Assembly: GCA_046758845.1 (NCBI GenBank)
Contig: JBHIBA010000018.1
Coordinates: 1 to 29,663, forward strand
Source of the DNA: JBHIBA01 sp046758845
GTDB taxonomy: Bacteria; UBA8248; JACPRG01; G963555815
Direction: 5' to 3'
Length of the DNA stretch: 29,663 bases
The notes below the pieces were generated by a model. It worked only from the letters and a program-made list of their open reading frames with translations, searched no databases and was not told the DNA's origin. Shown piece after piece: positions 15,116 to 22,639 of this stretch (position 1 is the stretch's first letter; each line of letters opens with the position of its first letter). The translations under genes and the position numbers were made by a program.

Positions 15116-15740
15116 GCTTCCCTGCTCACGAGGCGCCAGTCATTCCTTTTCTCGGCCAGGATTTCCCGGATGACTCCTATCCAATCACGCTGCGACCTTG
15201 AACAACGCCGGACACCGCACCTTTGACGATTGCATTGCAGCCCCCGTGCAGAACCCCCGCCCAATCGTGGCCTATCGAGCTTCCCGGGTCGAAATCCCTT
15301 GCGAGCACAGGTCTTGCAGTACATTACCTTACGACTATACAGGCTTTGAGCAAAGTCCCCGAGAGCCTATGCTGTGGGGCCGTCGAAGGAAGGCGCCCCG
15401 CCTAACTGTTAAAAAGCAGACTGAGCCCCGCACGTATGGCGGCCTTCATTGCGCGCGCCGCGCGCCCCGATGCGAACCCCACCCCGCCTGTCACCTTGTC
15501 CGGTGGAGCCTCTCATCCAAAGACGTCAGACCCGAAGTGGATGACAGAAGCCCGACGGAGCCTATGTGCTTCGGCTGACTTTCTCTCCTCATAATCTGTT
15601 GAAATACTTCGGCTGATCGTCCGAACTTCCTTTTCTGGTTAGGCAGCCTGAGCCGCTCCCCTTACATTGATAGGAAGACCCTGTCCGATATCAAAAGTAG
15701 GGGCGCTGGGAAATTTCCATCTTTTTATCGGGAATTTTGG
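15116..15740. other. Long gap without a supported gene
   Basis: Frames of 60-126 codons occur on both strands, but none has a ribosome binding site, a known motif or balanced composition. GC-rich (GCGCGCGCCGCGCGCC near 15450) and AT-rich parts alternate. I see no RNA gene. Confidence 0.4.
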
Positions 15741-15758
15741 ATAATCAAACTTGATTAT
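15741..15758. promoter_or_regulatory. 18-bp palindrome, candidate operator
   Basis: ATAATCAA-AC-TTGATTAT is a perfect eight-base inverted repeat with a two-base spacer in an AT-rich patch. It lies 70 bp upstream of a plausible promoter and about 360 bp ahead of the isochorismatase-fold gene. Its shape suits a homodimeric HTH regulator. Confidence 0.4.
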
Positions 15759-15828
15759 AAGAAACAATCGGGGAGTGGCTGGGGGACTCTTGCGTTCGGC
15801 CGAAGAGCCGACGACAATTGGGGCGACC

Positions 15829-15858
15829 TTGACAACCTGGCCGGACGGCGTGTAGGGT
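15829..15858 (+). promoter_or_regulatory. Possible sigma-70 promoter
   Basis: TTGACA at 15829-15834, an 18-bp spacer, then TAGGGT at 15853-15858. It points towards the exported hydrolase gene, with a leader of roughly 260 bp. The -10 box is weak. Confidence 0.35.
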
Positions 15859-16121
15859 AATTCCTGATACCGCAATCGACAAATCGTTCAGTACAGGGGG
15901 GGAAATCATTGCCATCCATATAACGTCCTCATTGGTCATCTAGACCGGCGGGGGCGTTTGTGTATACGGGCGCCACCTCTTCTTCGGTCTCGGAGAGGAG
16001 CGCGGGGACTTACGACGCCACAAAGCTTTTTGGACCATCCAACGATTGTCAACCGGTAAGTTTTCACTCGCGACCGCCGACTAGGCGCGCAATCCAGAAA
16101 TATCCACACGGAGGAAAGAAA

Positions 16122-16871
16122 ATGAAATCTCTAAAGGTAGCGGCGATCACCGTCATTGGGACCATCGCGCTGCTGATCGCTTTCGCCTCAATCGGCAGCG
16201 CCCAGCTCCCCAATCCGGGGATGAAGATCACTGCGGGGAACACGGCGCTCGTCGTGACGGACCCCCAGAACGACTTCCTTCACGAAAAAGGCGTAGCCTG
16301 GGGGGTGGTCTCTAAGAGCGTGAAGGAAAACAATACTCGAGAAAACATCGAAACCCTGTTCAAGCTGGCCAAAAGCAAGGGCATGGAGGTCTTCATCTCG
16401 CCCCACTACTACTATCCCACCGACCACGGGTGGAAGTTCGAGGGTGCGTTAGAGGTCTTGATGCACAAGATCGGAATGTTCAACCGCAAGGGGTCGCTGA
16501 ACTTGCAGGGCTTTGAGAACTCCGGGGCCGACTGGCTGGCGCGCTACAAGCCCTACATCAAGGACGGCAAGACGGTGGTCGCCAGCCCTCACAAGGTCTA
16601 CGGACCGGAGAACAACGACCTCGTCCTGCAACTGCGCAAGCGCAAGATCGACAAAGTCATCCTGGCTGGCATGTCAGCCAACCTCTGCGTCGAGGCCCAC
16701 ATGAGGGAGCTGCTGGAGCAGGGCTTCGAAGTCGCGGTGGTGAAGGATGCAACCGCCGCCGCCATAGTGCCCGAGGGCGACGGCTACGCGGCGGCCATGA
16801 CGAACTTCCGGTTCATGGCCAATGCTGTGATGACCACCGAGGAGGTCAAGCAGGCCCTCGGCGGCATGTAA
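16122..16871 (+). CDS. Exported isochorismatase-family cysteine hydrolase
   Basis: A 249-aa protein. An N-terminal signal peptide (MKSLKVAAITVIGTIALLIA, then a likely cut after GSA near residue 27) precedes an isochorismatase-like fold: ALVVTDPQNDFLHEKG with the catalytic Asp, VASPHKVYGPENNDL, and VILAGMSANLCVEAHMRELLEQGFEV with the nucleophilic Cys. Members hydrolyse isochorismate, nicotinamide, carbamoyl or related amides, usually in the cytoplasm, so export is uncommon. The ATG at 16122 has GGAGG seven to eight bases upstream; the upstream open frame lacks family similarity. A strong hairpin follows the stop. The substrate cannot be named. Confidence 0.88.
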   Translation: MKSLKVAAITVIGTIALLIAFASIGSAQLPNPGMKITAGNTALVVTDPQNDFLHEKGVAWGVVSKSVKENNTRENIETLFKLAKSKGMEVFISPHYYYPTDHGWKFEGALEVLMHKIGMFNRKGSLNLQGFENSGADWLARYKPYIKDGKTVVASPHKVYGPENNDLVLQLRKRKIDKVILAGMSANLCVEAHMRELLEQGFEVAVVKDATAAAIVPEGDGYAAAMTNFRFMANAVMTTEEVKQALGGM

Positions 16872-16902
16872 ACCCCATACCCGATTGGCTCAACTGAGAA
16901 AG

Positions 16903-16935
16903 ACCCGGGCCGGACTCTCAATGGACGGCCCGGGT
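16903..16935 (+). terminator. Strong hairpin after hydrolase gene
   Basis: ACCCGGGCCG at 16903-16912 pairs perfectly with CGGCCCGGGT at 16926-16935 across a 13-base loop. There is no T-run, so it may act as a transcript stabiliser or Rho-linked terminator. Most of it recurs at 18007-18035. Confidence 0.5.
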
Positions 16936-16976
16936 CACCGCCTTAAAACCCTTTCCGAAGGGGAGATGTCCACGAC
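16906..16976. repeat. 71-bp leader repeat, copy 1
   Basis: Nearly identical to 18007-18077, with only a couple of differences near the end. This copy sits upstream of the DUF1326 gene and the other upstream of the MDR oxidoreductase gene, so each lies in the leader of a different gene. Confidence 0.9.
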
Positions 16977-17011
16977 AAAAAGTCTTTTCGGTCGAAATGA
17001 GAAATCCCTTT

Positions 17012-17017
17012 TATAAT
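17012..17017 (+). promoter_or_regulatory. Possible -10 box for DUF1326 gene
   Basis: A perfect TATAAT lies 41 bp ahead of the ATG, in an AT-rich patch. No good -35 is found at 16-18 bp upstream, so a regulator or an alternative sigma factor may be needed. Confidence 0.35.
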
Positions 17018-17058
17018 AGGAAATTCTGGAACAGATACCTTCCGCTGGGGGTGGAAAA

Positions 17059-17688
17059 ATGGCAAACATTTCGTGGAGCATGAAGGGGAAACACGTCAAG
17101 AACTGCAACTGCGCCTTCGGCTGTCCGTGCGACTTCAACGCCCGTCCCACGTACGGGCCGTGCGAAGGCATGTACGCCATGGAGATCGACCAGGGGCACT
17201 TTGGCGACGTCAGCCTCGACGGCCTTCGCTGGGCCGGCACCTATCACTGGCCGGGCCCGCTACACGAGGGCAACGGAACCATGCAAGCCATCATCGACGA
17301 GCGCGCTGACGAAAGGCAGCGCCAGGCGCTTTTGACGATCTTGTCGGGGCAGGAGCAGGCCGTGGGCACATTTTTTCAAATCATCAGCGTGATAGTCAGC
17401 AACGTGCTTGAGCCGCAGTACCTGCCCATCGACTTCGAGTTCGATCTCAACGGCCGCGCCGCGCGCGTCGCGGTGCCTGGCGTGTTCGAGACGACGTCAG
17501 AGCCAATCAAGAATCCGGTGACCGGCGCGCCCCACCGTATCCTGGTGCATATGCCGGAGGGGTTCGAGTACCGCGAGGCCGAGATCGCAAGCGCAAGAAC
17601 GAAGGGCACGGGAGACATCAAGTTCGACATCGACCCGGGGCACAGCTCGCTTGCGAACGTCACGTTCACGCAGGACGGGCTGGCGTAG
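17059..17688 (+). CDS. DUF1326 domain-containing protein
   Basis: A 209-aa protein matching DUF1326. The N-terminus WSMKGKHVKNCNCAFGCPCDF is the family's cysteine-rich head (CxCxxxCPC), followed by YGPCEGMYAMEIDQGHFGDVSLDGL, TYHWPGPLHEGNG, and a C-terminal half with HRILVHMPEGFEYREAEIASA. Members are widespread, cytoplasmic and of unknown function; the clustered cysteines suggest metal or redox binding. ATG 17059 has GGTGG close upstream. A perfect hairpin overlaps its stop codon (GCCGCC/GGCGGC, 17688-17703). It lies between the two copies of the 71-bp repeat. Confidence 0.88.
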   Translation: MANISWSMKGKHVKNCNCAFGCPCDFNARPTYGPCEGMYAMEIDQGHFGDVSLDGLRWAGTYHWPGPLHEGNGTMQAIIDERADERQRQALLTILSGQEQAVGTFFQIISVIVSNVLEPQYLPIDFEFDLNGRAARVAVPGVFETTSEPIKNPVTGAPHRILVHMPEGFEYREAEIASARTKGTGDIKFDIDPGHSSLANVTFTQDGLA

Positions 17689-17703
17689 CCGCCCCGCGGC
17701 GGC
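17688..17703 (+). terminator. Hairpin at the DUF1326 stop codon
   Basis: GCCGCC-CCGC-GGCGGC forms a six-base stem with a four-base loop starting at the last base of the stop codon. No T-run follows, so terminator function is uncertain. Confidence 0.35.
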
Positions 17704-17738
17704 GAATGGGGGCACGTCAGAGAGAAACCTCCGGCAAG

Positions 17739-18015
17739 ACACACGCGCGAAGAAGACTTCGTCGAGCGCGTCAAGGAATGGACAGGCGGCGGTGGCGCTG
17801 ACGTGGTGATTGATAACCTGGGCGGCGACGTCCTGCCCAAGAGTATCGATGCCGTGAGGCCCCTGGGCGTCTTGGTCGCGTTCGGCTTCGTGGCCGGCAC
17901 CCAGGTCACCTCCGATATCCGAAACTTCTTCTTCGCTCAATAGCAGCTCGCGGCTCGGTGGCGAGTGATGCTCGGGACTTGGAGTGGGGCCCAGAGCAAG
18001 TCCGCGCGGGCCGGA
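17739..18015 (+). pseudogene. Decayed internal/3' fragment of the MDR oxidoreductase
   Basis: These 277 bp align along their length with about 18774-19050 of the intact oxidoreductase gene, with roughly 85% identity by eye. The fragment contains the counterpart of EDFVERVKEWTGGGGADVV and then an in-frame TAG at 17941-17943 where the intact gene reads Lys. It lacks the N-terminal half and the last 40 or so codons. Its right edge lies within CGGGCCGGA, a nine-base string shared by the oxidoreductase gene and the 71-bp repeat, so the junction looks like recombination at short homology. Confidence 0.85.
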
Positions 18016-18077
18016 CTCTCAATGGACGGCCCGGGTCACCGCCTTAAAACCCTTTCCGAAGGGGAGAAGCCCACGAC
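18007..18077. repeat. 71-bp leader repeat, copy 2
   Basis: Second copy of 16906-16976, fused directly to the end of the oxidoreductase fragment and lying 50 bp ahead of the intact oxidoreductase start codon. The 13-base loop and right arm of the hairpin are preserved; the outermost left-arm bases differ. Confidence 0.9.
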
Positions 18078-18127
18078 GACAAGTTTTTCCGGTATGGAAC
18101 CCGACGTACAACACGGGGGGCGCTCAA

Positions 18128-19162
18128 ATGAAAGCAGCGGTGATTCGTGAATTCGGCGACGTCGACGTCCTCAAGTACGAAGAGGTCGAGACGCCGAGGC
18201 CCAAGCCCGGGCACATCCTGATCAAGGTGCTCGCCGCCGGCGTCAACCGCCTGGACCATTCCATTCGCGAAGGGTCGGTCATTCCGGAGCTTCCTTTCCC
18301 CCACATCCTGGGCTCCGACGCCGCGGGCGAGGTGGCCGAGCCGGGTGAAGGGGTCACCGGCTTCGAGATCGGCGAGCGCGTAGTCCCCGTGGCCGGCTAC
18401 CCTCTCAAAGAGGAGGACTACGATATCTTCCCTGCGGTCACGGCGCCCAGCTTCGCGCTTCCCGGCTTGGGGATCTGGGGCGCCTATGCCCAGTACATGG
18501 AGGTGCCCGCTCCCTTTGTGCTCAGGGATGACACCGGCCTCGCGGCCGAGGAGGTGGCGACGTTCCCCATGCCCCTGGCCACCGCAGTTCGGTCCGTCAA
18601 GGAGGTCGGCGGGGTGAAGGCCGGCCACAAGGTCTTGGTCCACTCGGGCGCCTCGGGGTCCGGCAGCATGCAGATCCAGGTGGCGAAGGCGCTGGGCGCG
18701 CAAGTCGGGACCACGGTCCGCGACGATGCCAAGGGCGAGTTCACCAAAACACTGGGCGCAGACCTGGTGATCAACACGCGCAAGGAAGATTTCGTCGAGC
18801 GCGTCAAGGAATGGACCGGCGGCGGTGGCGCTGACGTGGTGATCGACAACCTGGGCGGCGACGTCCTGCCCAAGAGTATCGACGCCGCGAAAGGTCTGGG
18901 TGTCATCGTTGCGTTTGGCTTCGTAGCCGGCACCCAGGTCACCTTCGACATCCGCAATTTCTTCTTCGCTCAGAAGCAACTCCGCGGCTCAATGAACGGT
19001 GACGCAGAGGACTTGAAGTGGGGCCTCGAGCAGGCCCGCGCGGGCCGGATCAAGCCCACGCTCGACCGCACGCTTCCGCTGGGCCAGGCGGCGGAGGCGC
19101 ACCGCCTGATTTCCACCAACCAGGTCACCGGCAACCTCGTGCTGCTGCCCTGGGCCGCATAG
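18128..19162 (+). CDS. Zinc-independent MDR oxidoreductase (quinone reductase-like)
   Basis: A 344-aa NAD(P)H-dependent medium-chain dehydrogenase/reductase of the quinone oxidoreductase type. The N-terminal GroES-like domain includes MKAAVIREFGDVDVLKYEEV, ILIKVLAAGVNRLD and ILGSDAAGEVAEPGEGVTGF. The Rossmann domain has VLVHSGASGSGSMQIQVAKALGA at the nucleotide-binding turn, GADLVINTRKEDF, and GADVVIDNLGGDVL. Zinc ligands of alcohol dehydrogenases are absent. ATG 18128 matches the family start and has a G-run ribosome site upstream; the frame stays open to 17984 through repeat DNA, which is an artefact. The substrate is unknown. A broken partial copy lies just upstream. Confidence 0.92.
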   Translation: MKAAVIREFGDVDVLKYEEVETPRPKPGHILIKVLAAGVNRLDHSIREGSVIPELPFPHILGSDAAGEVAEPGEGVTGFEIGERVVPVAGYPLKEEDYDIFPAVTAPSFALPGLGIWGAYAQYMEVPAPFVLRDDTGLAAEEVATFPMPLATAVRSVKEVGGVKAGHKVLVHSGASGSGSMQIQVAKALGAQVGTTVRDDAKGEFTKTLGADLVINTRKEDFVERVKEWTGGGGADVVIDNLGGDVLPKSIDAAKGLGVIVAFGFVAGTQVTFDIRNFFFAQKQLRGSMNGDAEDLKWGLEQARAGRIKPTLDRTLPLGQAAEAHRLISTNQVTGNLVLLPWAA

Positions 19163-19605
19163 CTCGTCTAAGGTTTGACAATCCCCGGTTACGGCCCGGT
19201 TTGGGACGTCCTCGCAACGTCTTCCCTCGCGCTTCGATTTAAGCGCCGCATCAGGGGCTTGAGGGGGCCTCATCAATCCGAATAAGCCAACAAGGATCTT
19301 TGATCTTGTTGACGCTTCATTGTCTGGATGGGAAAATTGTGGAGTTTCAGAAAATGTCTGAAGCAACCTAAAGGGGGTCGGCAAGACTGTGGTCACCGAC
19401 ATTTTCCCTGACATGGGGTCCACCAGCTCGGCTGCCATCGACCCGGGGGCCGATCATGCCTCCGGCAAAACTTGAACTGGGAAATCCCGGACTTTGAGAA
19501 TAATCCCTCTTATATCCATGTTATGAGGTAGATGAAGGGAAAATCCGGCCCGCATCCAGCGGGACTCCGAGGCGAGACGGATCGCCGTTAAAGGGAAGAA
19601 AACCC
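19163..19605. other. Gap without a supported gene
   Basis: About 440 bp between the oxidoreductase and the repeat-protein gene. A short open frame on the plus strand (around 19375-19475) and a longer one on the minus strand have no start signals or motifs. Regulation of the repeat-protein gene should lie here; the AT-rich patch at 19495-19525 is the likeliest promoter site, but no clean pair of boxes is seen. Confidence 0.4.
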
Positions 19606-20382
19606 ATGTTCAAGAAGCTCGCTCTTCCGGTGATCCTGCTTGCAGCGGGGGGACTCGCTGTGGTCCTTGCAGTGAGTTCGGTTCCATCGCCGGCTAGCCC
19701 TGGCCTTCGCACGCTGCGGACGGTGAACCCGTGCGCGGCCAAGGCCATCAACCCCTGTGCCGCGAAGACCATCAATCCCTGCGCCGCGAAGACCATCAAC
19801 CCCTGCGCTGCCAAGACCATCAATCCTTGCGCCGCGAAGACCATTAACCCCTGTGCCGCCAAGACGATCAACCCGTGCGCCGCCAAGACCATCAATCCGT
19901 GCGCTGCGAAGACCCTGAACCCGTGCGCTGCGAAGACCCTGAACCCGTGCGCTGCGAAGACGCTGAACCCCTGGGCCGCCAAGACGATCAACCCCTGCGC
20001 TGCCAAGACGATCAACCCCTGCGCCGCCAAGGACATCAACCCCTGGGCTGCCAAGACGATCAACCCGTGCGCCGCCAAGACCATCAACCCCCGCGCTTGC
20101 CAGACGCTGAACCCGTGCGCCGCAAAGACGCTGAATCCCTGCGCCGCGAAGACGCTGAACCCGTGCGCGGCCAAGACGCTGAACCCCCTCGCCGCGAAGA
20201 CGCTGAACCCCCTCGCCGCGAAGACCTTGAACCCGTGCGCCGCGAAGACGCTGAATCCCTGCGCCGCGAAGACGCTGAACCCGTGCGTTGCCAAAACCCT
20301 GAACCCCTGCGCCGCGAAGACGCTCAATCCCTGCCAGGCCAAGAACCCTTGTGGGGCGAAGAACCCCTGCGCCCAGAAGTAA
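19606..20382 (+). CDS. Exported Asn-Pro-Cys octapeptide-repeat protein
   Basis: A 258-aa protein of unknown function. Residues 1-40 look like a signal peptide or anchor (MFKKLALPVILLAAGGLAVV, then a Ser/Pro-rich linker). The rest is 25 tandem octapeptides of consensus NPCAAKT[IL] followed by three hexapeptides (NPCQAK, NPCGAK, NPCAQK). Cys at position 3 is replaced in five octapeptides (W twice, L twice, R once; the R unit reads NPRACQTL and has a shifted Cys). The early units carry Ile and the late ones Leu, so the array grew by block duplication. A solenoid exposing a ladder of cysteines and lysines is plausible, for metal binding or disulfide cross-linking; this is inference. It precedes a membrane protein gene and an NDH-2 gene. 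Confidence 0.85.
   Translation: MFKKLALPVILLAAGGLAVVLAVSSVPSPASPGLRTLRTVNPCAAKAINPCAAKTINPCAAKTINPCAAKTINPCAAKTINPCAAKTINPCAAKTINPCAAKTLNPCAAKTLNPCAAKTLNPWAAKTINPCAAKTINPCAAKDINPWAAKTINPCAAKTINPRACQTLNPCAAKTLNPCAAKTLNPCAAKTLNPLAAKTLNPLAAKTLNPCAAKTLNPCAAKTLNPCVAKTLNPCAAKTLNPCQAKNPCGAKNPCAQK
19726..20381 (+). repeat. 24-bp coding tandem repeat array
   Basis: 25 units of 24 bp encoding NPCAAKT[IL], then three 18-bp units. Third codon positions vary (GCC/GCG/GCT, TGC/TGT), so most units are old and under protein-level selection, whereas some neighbours, such as those near 19905-19965 and 20185-20230, are nearly identical. Confidence 0.9.
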
Positions 20383-20423
20383 GTTTCTCGTTGGTGAGCG
20401 GAATAAAGAGGGAGGTTTAGAAA

Positions 20424-20873
20424 TTGTCACTGAATGAGTTCGTGGACCGTGTACTTCGAGGGGCCTTCGCCGGGCTGTTGGGAGGAATCGTGTTCGGAAT
20501 CTGGATGGCCGAGAAAGGGGGCCTCGTCGCGATCGCCTCCATGGCGGGTGCTCGCTCGCCCGTTGTGGGCCTCGTGATACACCTGGTGATCAGCATCGGG
20601 ATCGGTGGGAGTTTCGCGGTCATCTTTTCTCGCCTGGCCCTGGGATTAATTCCTTCCGTCCTGTGGGGCCTCGTCTACGGGTTCTTCTGGTGGTTCCTGG
20701 GTCCCCTGACCCTGATGGCCCTCATGATGGGGATGGGCCTGCAGTGGACGGCTTCGGCGGTCGCGGGGACCGTACCGAGCCTCATCTGGCATCTGGTCTT
20801 CGGCGGGGTCCTCGGGGTGTCCTACGAGGCGCTGAGGCGGGAATCGGTGGCCTCCCTTTTCGGCCGGGGATGA
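20424..20873 (+). CDS. Four-helix integral membrane protein
   Basis: A 149-aa hydrophobic protein; I do not recognise a named family with confidence. Hydrophobic segments are at about residues 12-28 (LRGAFAGLLGGIVFGIW), 48-70 (VGLVIHLVISIGIGGSFAVIF), 76-105 (GLIPSVLWGLVYGFFWWFLG, LTLMALMMGM) and 110-132 (AVAGTVPSLIWHLVFGGVLG). The glycine-rich helices resemble small DUF-type membrane proteins found near oxidoreductases. The TTG at 20424 is chosen because GGAGG lies eight bases upstream; no ATG serves better. It follows the repeat-protein gene by 41 bp and precedes the NDH-2 gene by 99 bp, so the three may be co-transcribed. Confidence 0.75.
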   Translation: MSLNEFVDRVLRGAFAGLLGGIVFGIWMAEKGGLVAIASMAGARSPVVGLVIHLVISIGIGGSFAVIFSRLALGLIPSVLWGLVYGFFWWFLGPLTLMALMMGMGLQWTASAVAGTVPSLIWHLVFGGVLGVSYEALRRESVASLFGRG

Positions 20874-20972
20874 GTCGCCGACCGGAAACTACGCGCGTAG
20901 TAAAATAGCGGTCCCTCGAACGCCAAGGGCCATTGGCGCATCTCATGCCGATGTTGGAGGCCCTCATCCAAA

Positions 20973-22304
20973 ATGAATAGATCGTTCCCTAAAACTCATC
21001 GCATCCTCATTCTGGGCGGAGGCTTCGGCGGAATTTACGCGGCCCTCCGCTTGGAGAAGGCCTTCGCTCGGGAGGGCAACGTCGAGATTACCCTCATCAA
21101 CCGGGACAACTACCTGCTTTTCAGCCCCATGCTGGCAGAAGTCTCATCCAGCGGTATTGAGGCCAAGCACATCGTTCCGCCCATCCGGGCCTTCTTCCGA
21201 AAGGTTCGGTTTCGCGATAGCCAGGTAGAGGCAATCGATTTAGAAAACCGGGTGGTCCACGCCTTCCATTGCCCGCAATGTCCGCATTATTCTCTCGAAT
21301 TCGATCATCTCATCTTGGCCCTGGGTTCGGTGACCAGCTTCTATGGGCTTCCGGGGGTGGAGGAGAACGCCCTCCCTTTGAAGACTCTGGCCGATGCGAT
21401 GGGCCTTCGCAATCACGTCATCGATATGCTTGAGCATGCCGACATGGAAACCGACGTGGAGCTGCGAAGACGGCTTCTGACAATTGTGGTGGCCGGAGCG
21501 GGATTTTCCGGCGTCGAGGTCGCGGCCGAGCTCAATGATTTCCTGCGCGGGGCGAAGCGCTTTTATGCGAATATTCGTCCGGAGGAGGTCAGGCTGGCGC
21601 TGGTCGCTTCTGGATCTCGAATCCTTCCTGGTCTCGCCGAAGACCTGGCCGCCTACGCCCAAAGGGGACTCCTGCGGCGCGGTGTGGAAGTTCGCCTGGG
21701 GACGGGGATTGCCCAGGCGTCAGCCGGTGGTGTCGACCTCCAAGACGAAAGTCACATCCCGACGAGAACCCTGGTCTGGACGGCGGGCATCGCCCCCAAT
21801 CCTCTCCTGGCCCCCCTCTCCTGCCAGAAGGAGCGGGGCAGAATTGTCGTAAACGATCGATTGGAGGTTCCCGAATATCCTGGGCTCTGGGCCATCGGAG
21901 ACTGCGCTCATCTGCCTGACCCCAAGACGGGCCTTCCCTATCCTCCGACGGCTCAGCATGCCGTGAGACAGGGGCGACGAGTGGCCGACAATGTCGTCGC
22001 TGCCATCCGGGGGCGGCCGAAGAAACCCTTCGCTTACTCTTCTATCGGGGAGCTCGTCCCCCTCGGGCGGCGTTTGGCCGTCGCCGAGATCCTGGGTTTC
22101 AAGTTCCGTGGATTTTTTGCCTGGTGGCTTTGGCGAACCGTCTACCTAAGCAAGCTGCCGGGGTTTGAAAGAAAGATCCGAGTGGCTCTCGATTGGACTT
22201 TGGATCTGTTCCTTCCCAGAGACATCGTTCTCCTCAAGCCCTTCCTAAAAATGGGCGAAGAAGAGGGGATGACCGAGAAAGTGAACATGAAGTCTTCGGA
22301 ATAA
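20973..22304 (+). CDS. ndh: Type II NADH:quinone oxidoreductase-like flavoprotein
   Basis: A 443-aa FAD enzyme that oxidises NAD(P)H and reduces quinone at the inner face of the membrane without pumping protons. The FAD motif GGGFGGIYAA (residues 15-24), the central NAD(P)H motif VVAGAGFSGVEVAAEL (about 172-187), TLVWTAGIAPNPLL and the second FAD motif WAIGDCAHLPD are all visible. The C-terminal FFAWWLWRTVYLSKLPG and the following helices are the membrane-binding region typical of NDH-2. Length fits the family. A CPQC motif near residues 98-101 lies in the strand before FDHLILALGS and is not a usual feature. ATG 20973 has GGAGG 12 bases upstream. Confidence 0.9.
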   Translation: MNRSFPKTHRILILGGGFGGIYAALRLEKAFAREGNVEITLINRDNYLLFSPMLAEVSSSGIEAKHIVPPIRAFFRKVRFRDSQVEAIDLENRVVHAFHCPQCPHYSLEFDHLILALGSVTSFYGLPGVEENALPLKTLADAMGLRNHVIDMLEHADMETDVELRRRLLTIVVAGAGFSGVEVAAELNDFLRGAKRFYANIRPEEVRLALVASGSRILPGLAEDLAAYAQRGLLRRGVEVRLGTGIAQASAGGVDLQDESHIPTRTLVWTAGIAPNPLLAPLSCQKERGRIVVNDRLEVPEYPGLWAIGDCAHLPDPKTGLPYPPTAQHAVRQGRRVADNVVAAIRGRPKKPFAYSSIGELVPLGRRLAVAEILGFKFRGFFAWWLWRTVYLSKLPGFERKIRVALDWTLDLFLPRDIVLLKPFLKMGEEEGMTEKVNMKSSE

Positions 22305-22331
22305 TTTTCTCGGACGACTCCCTTCAATCGG

Positions 22332-22361
22332 CCTGGGGAGGGTAAGGTGCCGACCCCCAGG
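22332..22361 (+). terminator. Hairpin after ndh
   Basis: CCTGGGG at 22332-22338 pairs perfectly with CCCCAGG at 22355-22361 over a 16-base loop, 28 bp after the stop codon. A T-run appears only further on (TTTTTTT near 22388), so it may be a weak or Rho-assisted terminator. Confidence 0.4.
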
Positions 22362-22549
22362 TTAAGGCCTCAACGCATTCCACCGATTTTTTTGATGGCT
22401 GGCTCTTCCCCTTCTCGCACGCGCAGGGCAACGCAGACCAGCGCCGAGCTGAGGCCCTGAACGAAGGGACAGCGGATCTTATTGGGAGTTCGAGTTTCCC
22501 CTTACAGCACCCACCGAAGGAGTCCTCCTCCGCGCTGGCTTGCAGTCCC

Positions 22550-22577
22550 TTGCAACAAGCTCCCCGGCGGGTATACT
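22550..22577 (+). promoter_or_regulatory. Sigma-70 promoter for lemA operon
   Basis: TTGCAA at 22550-22555, a 16-bp spacer and TATACT at 22572-22577. The coding start lies about 60 bp downstream. Confidence 0.55.
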
Positions 22578-22639
22578 GTTTGACGTTTCGGTGGCAGGGG
22601 ACGGCCCGGCGAGCCATTCGGGAGGGAAGGGAGAGGGCT

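Noticed and set aside
15198..15578. 126-codon plus-strand frame in the long gap
   Set aside because: Basic, low-order composition, no ribosome site and no motif.
17984..18127. N-terminal extension of the MDR oxidoreductase
   Set aside because: The upstream frame runs through the 71-bp repeat and pseudogene tail; the family N-terminus MKAAVIREFG starts at 18128.
19726..20381. Possible CRISPR array
   Set aside because: Units are contiguous 24-bp coding repeats without unique spacers.
19521..20430. Long open frames on the minus strand and in another plus frame across the repeat array
   Set aside because: A 24-bp repeat keeps its phase in every frame, so all frames stay open. Only the plus frame at 19606 has a signal peptide and conserved residues with synonymous variation.
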